Shown piece after piece: positions 1 through 6,665 of a stretch of 64,000 nucleotides of DNA; within the stretch, counting starts at the first letter, position 1; each line of letters opens with the position of its first letter. The notes below the pieces were generated by a model that saw only the letters and a program-made list of their open reading frames with translations, was not told the origin of the DNA and made no database searches. The translations under genes and the position numbers were made by a program. The DNA is from Affinundibacterium macrobrachii (GTDB lineage: Bacteria; Pseudomonadota; Gammaproteobacteria; Burkholderiales; Burkholderiaceae_D): assembly GCF_014652415.1 (NCBI RefSeq), contig NZ_BMYT01000003.1, forward strand, positions 434,001-498,000. Direction: 5' to 3'.

Positions 1-270
1 TCACTAGCTTTAGAAAAATACGATATGAAATAACAAAACTTCTTCTTAAAATTTTTTTCTAAAAAGCTGGCTTTCTTGGATCGGAAGTATATTGAGAACC
101 CCAAAGTGAATTGTTAAAAAATGTCAGCTTCACGTGATTGGATATCGAAACCTTGCGCCATATCAAAAAAGTACTCAGCACAGTTGTATCGATGCATGAG
201 AATTTTTGATTTAATCAAGTCTAGTGTCACGAACACGATCGCCTACGCTTGCGCGTTGCATTGACCAAAT
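1..270. other. Non-coding left edge, nothing recognised
   Basis: AT-rich stretch before the slyD terminator. I see no reading frame, RNA gene or clear repeat that I can support. It may hold the promoter or 3' end of a gene outside the window. Confidence 0.5.
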
Positions 271-302
271 AAAAAAGCACCACAGAAATCATCTATGGTG
301 CT
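271..302 (-). terminator. Intrinsic terminator of slyD
   Basis: The inverted repeat AGCACCA (276-282) / TGGTGCT (296-302) is preceded on the plus strand by six A, which give a U-run at the end of the minus-strand transcript. It lies about 70 bases past the slyD stop codon. Confidence 0.75.
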
Positions 303-372
303 TGATGTCAATCCTAACAAAATGAATCGTCGCAAATCTGCTTAAAACTAGATCGACGACCGTGTTGACAGA

Positions 373-846
373 TTAGTGATGGTGACCGTGTTCGCCGTGT
401 ACGTGACCATGTGCGATTTCTTCTGCAGTAGCGGCACGAATATCTAACACTTGCACATTCACTTTTAGAGAGCTGCCAGCGAGCGGATGATTACCATCTA
501 ACATGACTTGATCACCTTTAATCTTCAGCACGGTGTACACCATCTGTTCACCTGTCTCGCTGTAACCTTCCATCATGCCGCCAACCTTGATACCAGGCGG
601 GAAATCTTTTTTAGAAATCGTTCTGAGCAAGCTTTCATCACGTACACCGAAGGCATCTTCTGGCGACAAATTCATCGACAATTTAAAACCGACTTCTTGA
701 CCTTGTAGTGCTTCTTCAATTTTTGGTAAGAGATTGTCATAACCGTGCAAATACGCGACCGGTGTTTTACCGCTTTCTAATACTTTGCCTTTGCCGTCAA
801 CTACCGTAAGGCGAATGGTCACTGCGCTGTCTTTTTCAATAATCAT
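373..846 (-). CDS. slyD: SlyD-like FKBP-type peptidyl-prolyl isomerase
   Basis: A 157-residue cytoplasmic FKBP-type prolyl cis-trans isomerase and chaperone of the SlyD group. The N-terminal half carries the FKBP core with the typical GYDNLLPKIEEAL segment, followed by the insert-in-flap chaperone region (roughly residues 65-120), where SlyD proteins have SPEDAFG and DGNHPLAG; both are present. The C-terminus is histidine-rich (HGHVHGEHGHHH) and should bind nickel or similar metals. This tail is shorter than in E. coli SlyD, which is about 196 residues, so metal storage may be reduced. The gene is monocistronic, with its own terminator downstream. Family assignment is firm; a metal-supply role is inferred from the tail. 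Confidence 0.93.
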   Translation of the reverse strand: MIIEKDSAVTIRLTVVDGKGKVLESGKTPVAYLHGYDNLLPKIEEALQGQEVGFKLSMNLSPEDAFGVRDESLLRTISKKDFPPGIKVGGMMEGYSETGEQMVYTVLKIKGDQVMLDGNHPLAGSSLKVNVQVLDIRAATAEEIAHGHVHGEHGHHH

Positions 847-1169
847 GCTGAACTCAGTTTAATAATGGGAAAAGACAGTATCTTAACCTATGGTGATGTG
901 TCGGGGGTACTAAGGTGAATCTCATCGCCGTTTAGTTTGGTCAACGATTTACATGTAATTTGCGGACCTATTGCATATGATCTGACATTCAATTACATCA
1001 ATCACCATTAGTCTAAGTACCGCTAGTCAAGTTCAAATACCGATGCTCACATAAACAAGCTTCGATATACGAATAACAAAGATCAAACCAATTTTGGCAT
1101 ACAACTTGCTATTTTTATTGAATTAAAGATTTGCCACTTTCAGATTTACTTTAACTATTTGAGGTCTGT
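847..1169. other. Divergent promoter region slyD / DUF4157 toxin
   Basis: AT-rich region between divergent genes with no convincing reading frame. It must hold both promoters. A GAGG ribosome-binding site lies just before the ATG at 1170. No operator-like palindrome was recognised. Confidence 0.45.
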
Positions 1170-2909
1170 ATGAGCACAAAAGCATCATTGCAACGAGGTG
1201 AGAGCGATTCACCAAAGCGAAATGCTGGCGCTCAGCTAAGCAATAATCAGGCGACATACCCAAGCAACGCACAAATCCATCAGTTGCAAGCTTATCAGCA
1301 CATGACCCAAACTAGCGCAAGCGCAATACAGCTCAAAGCGATGCAAAACCTGATGACACAGTCCACAATCCAACGCATCGAAGAGGAAGAGCCAGTCCAA
1401 GCAATGTTGGCTACCGTGCAAAAAGTGAACGATGAAGAACCGCTACAAGCAAAATCAGATGAGACGAACTTGAGCCCAGCGACAGGTTCTGGTTTGCCTC
1501 GTCAATTAAAGAGCGGAATCGAATCACTCTCCGGTATCAGCATGGATCATGTCAAAGTTCATTACAACTCCGACAAACCAGCCCAACTCAACGCCCACGC
1601 TTACGCGCAAGGAAACGAGATTCATTTAGGGCCGGGCCAAGAACAGCACTTGCCGCATGAGGCATGGCATGTCGTGCAACAGGCACAAGATAGGGTGATG
1701 CCAACAACACAAATGAAATCTGGTATCCCAATTAATGATGATGCGGGTTTAGAAAGCGAAGCAGATGTAATGGGAGCAAAGGCACTTTTACAGAGCAAAG
1801 ACACACCCCAAATTTCAAATACTAATCAGACCAACGCAATTCAAGCACATGCCTCTCAAACACTACAACGAATGGTTTCTAAGGATTTAGGGCTAGGTAC
1901 CGAAGTTCAAGTGTCTCGTTACCCAACGGATCGTTTTCGCTGCTATATATCAGCTCGTTACTCTTTAGACAGTGGGAAATATAAAGTTCAAGTCTTGAAA
2001 GTTGGTGATTCCATTCAGTTAGTGACTATATTAGAACTGACACCCGAGGAAATCACTTTACCAACGCAAATCAACGAGCCACTATTTAGTAGTATCGAAG
2101 ACGATACAGAGGACGTGTTTATTGTGAGCTCGCCAGAAACAGATGAGTCAGATCATGGTGCTGAAAATGATGCAGGCGCAGAAGAGCAATTAATTGACTG
2201 GCACGAACTTTCAGATCAAGGCATCCAACGATCTTTGCAGACAACGACGCCATATGGAACAGGACTACTATTCAATATTTTTATGCAATTAGTTGCATAT
2301 CACTGTAAAAAAGCGGGAATTGATATCCCTTCCTCGTTGCCTGAAAGATTCATGGCGTGGCTATCTGGTGTAAAAACTAGAGCACAATTTAAGCAAATTA
2401 TAGGACTTACTCCTGGATTTAACGACAACGTGACCGAGATTATTCAACGTGCGCGGACACCAAATACTTATAGTTACAACACTGACTACACCGGTGATTC
2501 TAACGGCTTTGAGTATAAAAACGTTGTCTATTACTTGGATGGAGATGGCAATATTGACTTCAAAAAAAATCCATCAACGATTATCAATGCATACAACAAC
2601 GCAACCGGGAATAAGATCAAGGCAAGCAGCATCAAGTGGAAATACCCTGTCAAAGATGCCTCCGAAGTACAAATGAGCAATGATCTTAAGGATAAGGAGC
2701 AAGGGATCATGCCATCTGGTAAGAAAGTGAAACTGAAAACTGCTTCACGACCACAACATTTTGCAATCGCAGATATGCTTTATCCCAATTCAAGAGCTGG
2801 AACTTGGACTTGGCACCACCTAACACCACATTACAAAATGGTTTTGGTGGATATGAAAGTTCACGCAAAGCATGGTCACAATGGCGGGGTTCATATTTGG
2901 AACAAGTAA
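1170..2909 (+). CDS. DUF4157 (eCIS-core) protein with C-terminal WHH nuclease toxin domain
   Basis: A 579-residue modular protein. Residues 1-105 are polar, low-complexity and Gln/Ala-rich, with repeated QLKA, IQRI and VQA-like motifs. Residues about 108-175 form a DUF4157 domain (LPRQLKSGIESLSGISMDHV, then HEAWH at 163-167 followed by VVQQ), the zincin-like module often found in cargo of extracellular contractile injection systems. Residues 230-540 are an unrecognised middle region with an acidic stretch near 310-345. The C-terminus has WHH at 548-550, H565 and GHNGG at 569-573, ending in W577. This fits the WHH family of the HNH/endonuclease VII toxin superfamily, so DNase activity is inferred. 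There is no N-terminal signal peptide. No immunity gene follows: 2910-3019 is non-coding and msrA comes next on the other strand. Domain calls come from motif recognition. Confidence 0.82.
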   Translation: MSTKASLQRGESDSPKRNAGAQLSNNQATYPSNAQIHQLQAYQHMTQTSASAIQLKAMQNLMTQSTIQRIEEEEPVQAMLATVQKVNDEEPLQAKSDETNLSPATGSGLPRQLKSGIESLSGISMDHVKVHYNSDKPAQLNAHAYAQGNEIHLGPGQEQHLPHEAWHVVQQAQDRVMPTTQMKSGIPINDDAGLESEADVMGAKALLQSKDTPQISNTNQTNAIQAHASQTLQRMVSKDLGLGTEVQVSRYPTDRFRCYISARYSLDSGKYKVQVLKVGDSIQLVTILELTPEEITLPTQINEPLFSSIEDDTEDVFIVSSPETDESDHGAENDAGAEEQLIDWHELSDQGIQRSLQTTTPYGTGLLFNIFMQLVAYHCKKAGIDIPSSLPERFMAWLSGVKTRAQFKQIIGLTPGFNDNVTEIIQRARTPNTYSYNTDYTGDSNGFEYKNVVYYLDGDGNIDFKKNPSTIINAYNNATGNKIKASSIKWKYPVKDASEVQMSNDLKDKEQGIMPSGKKVKLKTASRPQHFAIADMLYPNSRAGTWTWHHLTPHYKMVLVDMKVHAKHGHNGGVHIWNK

Positions 2910-3019
2910 TTCACATAACATGCTTTAAAACGAGAGAATTTTCATTTCTACGCACAATAATGAGCAGTGAAATACCGCACTTTTAGAATTCGCCAAAAAC
3001 CTAAAGACCGGTTTGTTAA

Positions 3020-3568
3020 TCAGTTGTGCAACTTACTAACAAATAACTTGCGCGCCTTTGCTACTTTCGGCGCCACCACAAAAGCGCAATAACCCTGTTG
3101 TGGATGTTGGCGGAAATAATTTTGATGGTAAGTCTCAGCCAAATAAAACTGCGGTGCCATACTTAATTCGGTAACGATGGGGTCGTCCCAAACCTGACGC
3201 ATGTTTTGCATCACTTCTTGCGCCACTTTTTTCTGCTGATCGTCATGATAATAAATCACCGAACGATACTGTGTGCCTTGATCGGCGCCTTGGCGATTAA
3301 GCGTAGTGGGATCGTGAATCGTAAAAAAGATTTCGAGAATTTCTGCATAGGTGATCACGTCCGGATCAAACACTAAACGCACCACTTCCGCATGTCCTGT
3401 GGTACCGGTGCAAATTTGTTCGTAACTTGGGTTGTGCACGTGCCCTCCGCAATAACCGGATTCCACAGTATGGATTCCACGGATTTGTTGGAAAACGGCT
3501 TCGGTACACCAAAAACAACCACCACCGAGGGTGGCTATTTGCTGAGTTTGTTGCGTTTGTTCATTCAT
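3020..3568 (-). CDS. msrA: Peptide-methionine (S)-S-oxide reductase MsrA
   Basis: Reduces the S-epimer of methionine sulfoxide in proteins and free methionine, using thioredoxin. The 182-residue protein has the catalytic GGGCFWC motif with nucleophile Cys18, then the conserved VESGYCGGH, TGHAEVVRL and FFTIHDPTTLNRQGADQGTQYRS-type segments of the family. No MsrB domain is fused. The start is supported by the normal N-terminal distance to the catalytic motif. The gene stands alone on the minus strand, divergent from two small membrane-protein genes, and a 13-base palindrome 15 bases upstream of its start could serve as an operator. Confidence 0.96.
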   Translation of the reverse strand: MNEQTQQTQQIATLGGGCFWCTEAVFQQIRGIHTVESGYCGGHVHNPSYEQICTGTTGHAEVVRLVFDPDVITYAEILEIFFTIHDPTTLNRQGADQGTQYRSVIYYHDDQQKKVAQEVMQNMRQVWDDPIVTELSMAPQFYLAETYHQNYFRQHPQQGYCAFVVAPKVAKARKLFVSKLHN

Positions 3569-3582
3569 GACTATTCCTTATG

Positions 3583-3595
3583 ACACAAATTGTGT
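3583..3595. promoter_or_regulatory. Palindrome upstream of msrA, candidate operator
   Basis: ACACAA-A-TTGTGT is a perfect 6+1+6 palindrome, 15 bases upstream of the msrA start codon. A second ACACAA half site lies at 3645-3650 in the same divergent intergenic region. A redox-responsive regulator is a guess from msrA function; the palindrome itself is seen. Confidence 0.4.
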
Positions 3596-3740
3596 TGACT
3601 GATGCAACACTGACGTACCTACCTTGCCCTGACCGACTAGTTCCACACAATTTGGAAGTTTTTATTTTGAATCATGTATAGATATGATAAGTTAATACAA
3701 ATCACATAAATTCTTATCAACCACACCACGAGTTCTCACA

Positions 3741-4013
3741 ATGAAATTCAAAACCCTTGTTCGAGAAGTCGGCATTTATGGTTTATCCGGATTCTTCTCC
3801 GCCTTCTTACTAGGCACGACAGGATTTTATCAAGCTTCATTAAACTGGACTTACTTCCTTGTTTTCTTTTTCGTATTGCTTGGCATGTTGAAGTTTGTTA
3901 CGAAAATATTCGACCTTGTTTTGCCAGTTCAAGCAAAACAGATTGATCCAAGAGAACTAGAAAACAAGGCGATAGTTGCCGAAGCATTCAATCAACCAAA
4001 AAACCAGCATTAA
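3741..4013 (+). CDS. Small two-helix membrane protein, unknown
   Basis: A 90-residue protein I do not recognise. Two hydrophobic segments (about residues 12-32 and 35-60) are separated by SLNWTY, and the last 25 residues are polar. There is no lipobox or catalytic motif. It starts with ATG and is followed 36 bases later by a second small membrane-protein gene on the same strand, so the two are probably co-transcribed. Its second helix region (LNWTYFLVFFFVLLG) resembles LNFYHFVLWFLLMWG in that neighbour, hinting at tandem duplication. It is divergent from msrA. Inner-membrane location is inferred. Confidence 0.6.
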   Translation: MKFKTLVREVGIYGLSGFFSAFLLGTTGFYQASLNWTYFLVFFFVLLGMLKFVTKIFDLVLPVQAKQIDPRELENKAIVAEAFNQPKNQH

Positions 4014-4049
4014 TCCAAAAATTTGGTTCACAAGAAAGGAAGAAACACC

Positions 4050-4262
4050 ATGTTCACGTTCAAAAATTGGTCATGGACCGTCTTTTTTAGTGGCTTCTTA
4101 GCGTATTTAATTTCTAAATTTTTAATTAAATTGGCAAATATCCCCACTGACTCACTCAATTTTTACCATTTTGTTCTATGGTTTTTGCTCATGTGGGGAA
4201 TCAAATGTCTGTTAGCTGACTTATTTGCATTTATCGGTGCGTATTTTTTCGTCAAAAGTTAG
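4050..4262 (+). CDS. Small two-helix membrane protein, unknown
   Basis: A 70-residue hydrophobic protein. The frame can be extended to a TTG at 4023, but the ATG at 4050 has an AAGGA ribosome-binding site at 4036-4040 with good spacing, so I use it. Two membrane segments (about residues 9-26 and 38-66) contain LNFYHFVLWFLLMWGIK, similar in layout to the preceding gene product. No function can be assigned. Expression together with the upstream gene is likely from the 36-base gap. Confidence 0.55.
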   Translation: MFTFKNWSWTVFFSGFLAYLISKFLIKLANIPTDSLNFYHFVLWFLLMWGIKCLLADLFAFIGAYFFVKS

Positions 4263-4397
4263 CAATTCAAAAACAGATGAAGCTGCATCTAGCTTGGATT
4301 TGTCTCATTGAGTCTTGCCAGTCGTCGCAAAACAACAATCGTTTTTTAGTATTTTTCTGCCAATACTCAAGCCGCCCTCAAGAAGGTAAAATGCGGC

Positions 4398-5759
4398 ATG
4401 CAAAATTTTGATGACGAATCCATAGTAAGAATAGAAGACGATTTATCCGATCAGAACGATTTAAGTCTCAAGTCTTACTTCAAATCCAGCTTAACTCCCG
4501 ATGATGTTGTTGCTCTCGCGCCTTTGCGGCGCGCGCAGCCTATGCTGCAAGCCTTCACTGCGCTATTTCACGGTGGCATCAACAGTGTTTTAATGCGCCT
4601 GCTGGTTTTGCGCGAGTTGACGGCCGATGTCGATTCGCCTTCGCTCAGCCGCGCTGACATCAATGCCAAGTTAGGTTATTTGGAACCAGAAGCGCTTGAA
4701 ACTGTATTGACCCGCTTGCGTAGCACCGGATTATTGGTGTGGGACCCTAGCCAATCGGTGTACCGTATCGCACCAATGGCACGCAATGTGTTAGCGGCGA
4801 TCGAATCTTTAGTTCAAGTGGAACAACAAGAAGATCCTTCCGAAGTCAGCTATATGTTGACGCAAGTAGCGGGAGCGCAAGCTGTCGGTGGTGTCTCGGT
4901 CGAACAGTTACATCATTTACTCGGTCGCTTGATCGAGTTGACAGAAGAATTCTCTGATGCGATTGCATCTGGCTCGGAGTTTCAATTACGCACAGCACAA
5001 CAGAAATGGCATACCGCTTGTGATTGGGTGGAAAAAGGCTCGCAGATTATCCACGCAATCACCAACGATAGTCGCGCAGATTCGGCAACGCATCGCGCCG
5101 CGCAAGCAATTGGTCGTGCCCAAAGTGCGCTATTGAATATGCAAGGCATGTTCTCACGCGCTTTGAATCAAATCGAACGGCAACGCGTACACCTTGGGCA
5201 ATCAGGTTTGTCCACGACCGATATCAAAATGTGGTTGTTACAGCGCGAAGACTTGGCCTCACTTGCCGACGGCGCTTTATCGCATCCCGTCACGCCACAC
5301 TTCATTACCCCATCAGAGATGATCGATGTGGCAGAAAGCGAACTACTCAGCAATCGCGGATCGGCTGTGCTTGGTGTGCTGCCTACAGGCCAAGATGCAC
5401 CATCAATTGCCAACGATAATAGCGAAGCCTTATTAGAACTCGACCACTGGCTTGATTTGCTCAGCCAAATTGATGGCAAAACGCTAGACCCAGAAACGAA
5501 GAAACCAAAACCATTGCAAGAGATCTTATTACCTGCCAGCTTCGCGATCGCCTCTTATCGGGCATCACTACTGCCTTTGATTGGCGATGCGAACGAGGCT
5601 TCGTTACAAGGTGCGACTGCGACCTTGGCACGCTTACCTTTAGAATTTTCATCGAAAGATAAGATGCAAAAGGTCTCTGATCCACATGTCGCAGCGATTT
5701 CTGTAGCGAGCCTAGTGCCTTTGGAAAAGCCGCCAATTGAGCCAAGTAATCCAAGTTAA
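4398..5759 (+). CDS. mksF: MksF-like condensin kleisin subunit
   Basis: First gene of a three-gene MukBEF-like (Mks) condensin locus. The 453-residue protein would be the kleisin-type subunit that links the MksB ATPase heads and binds MksE. Residues about 65-127 look like a winged helix (SRADINAKLG, then a recognition-helix-like region ending ...STGLLVWDPSQSVYRIAP), followed by a mostly helical region. The C-terminal 40 residues are polar. An AGAAGG ribosome-binding site precedes the ATG. Order (F, E, B) and sizes match mksFEB and jetABC loci. Assignment leans on the neighbouring MksB ATPase; sequence-only recognition of this subunit is weaker. Confidence 0.75.
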   Translation: MQNFDDESIVRIEDDLSDQNDLSLKSYFKSSLTPDDVVALAPLRRAQPMLQAFTALFHGGINSVLMRLLVLRELTADVDSPSLSRADINAKLGYLEPEALETVLTRLRSTGLLVWDPSQSVYRIAPMARNVLAAIESLVQVEQQEDPSEVSYMLTQVAGAQAVGGVSVEQLHHLLGRLIELTEEFSDAIASGSEFQLRTAQQKWHTACDWVEKGSQIIHAITNDSRADSATHRAAQAIGRAQSALLNMQGMFSRALNQIERQRVHLGQSGLSTTDIKMWLLQREDLASLADGALSHPVTPHFITPSEMIDVAESELLSNRGSAVLGVLPTGQDAPSIANDNSEALLELDHWLDLLSQIDGKTLDPETKKPKPLQEILLPASFAIASYRASLLPLIGDANEASLQGATATLARLPLEFSSKDKMQKVSDPHVAAISVASLVPLEKPPIEPSNPS

Positions 5760-5873
5760 TGCAGATCAATCGTAGTTACTTGATGGTAGTAGTGTCACCT
5801 GTCAGAGCTTGGCTGCAATACAGCGCTGCACTCTGCACTGCTACCAATACTGTTTTTTAGATAGAGAATTTCC

Positions 5874-6659
5874 ATGAACGAAGATGCACAAATCCTAATC
5901 GCGCGCTTGTTGGCACACCAGACCTTACGTCGCGAAGACAAATTAGTTAAGCGCGCATTATCTGATGAGAATTTTCGGATGGATGTCGATGCACGCTTAA
6001 AAGCTTGCGGAATGAAGTTTGTTGATAATGTCTACGCTGACTATGTCACGCTGGCCTTAACCCGTGATAGCGAGTCGAAAGTGTTTGGCACCAAAGACAC
6101 CTGGCAGAACAATAATTTTGGTTTAGCGCGTGATGGCGTCGCCTTACTAGTCGTGTTGTGGTCATTAATTATTTTGCCGAAACGTGAACGACAAGAAGCG
6201 CATCAGATGGCGCAAGAAGATCAGAACGATATGTTCGGCAAAGAAAAACCCTTACCGCGCGCCGAAGATACTTCAATCGGTATTTCTTACCGTACCTTGC
6301 TCGCGGATTTTGGCGAAAAACTAGGTAAGAAAACACGCATGGATATGAATCTGGGGCAACTAGCGCGTTTGGGATTTATTGAACGTAAATCCGACCTGAT
6401 TATGGAAGGCCCATTGTTAGATTTATTGATGGATACCGATGCGCTAAAAGATCGCATCATCAATGGCGCACTGTCTGATATCTTCCATATTCCTATGCCA
6501 CGTACGCCAGCGGTGATCGAAGCTGAACAAGCTGAGAGCACCGAAGAAAAGCCGAATGAACCAATTGAAACTGTTCAGCTAAGCAATCAGGAAACTTCTG
6601 CCACAAGCTCGGAATCAGATTCCAGCGACGCTACACTTAACATCACAGAAAAAGAATAA
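5874..6659 (+). CDS. mksE: MksE-like condensin subunit
   Basis: A 261-residue protein corresponding to MksE/JetB, the KITE-like dimeric winged-helix partner of the MksF kleisin. The core (about residues 1-205) is well structured and contains a helical segment around GVALLVVLWSLIILPKRERQ. Residues 215-261 form a Glu/Ser/Thr-rich acidic tail that looks disordered. It sits 114 bases after mksF and ends 6 bases before the mksB start codon, so translation of mksE and mksB is closely linked. MksE family membership is supported by position, length and general pattern. Confidence 0.78.
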   Translation: MNEDAQILIARLLAHQTLRREDKLVKRALSDENFRMDVDARLKACGMKFVDNVYADYVTLALTRDSESKVFGTKDTWQNNNFGLARDGVALLVVLWSLIILPKRERQEAHQMAQEDQNDMFGKEKPLPRAEDTSIGISYRTLLADFGEKLGKKTRMDMNLGQLARLGFIERKSDLIMEGPLLDLLMDTDALKDRIINGALSDIFHIPMPRTPAVIEAEQAESTEEKPNEPIETVQLSNQETSATSSESDSSDATLNITEKE

Positions 6660-6665
6660 GCCATC

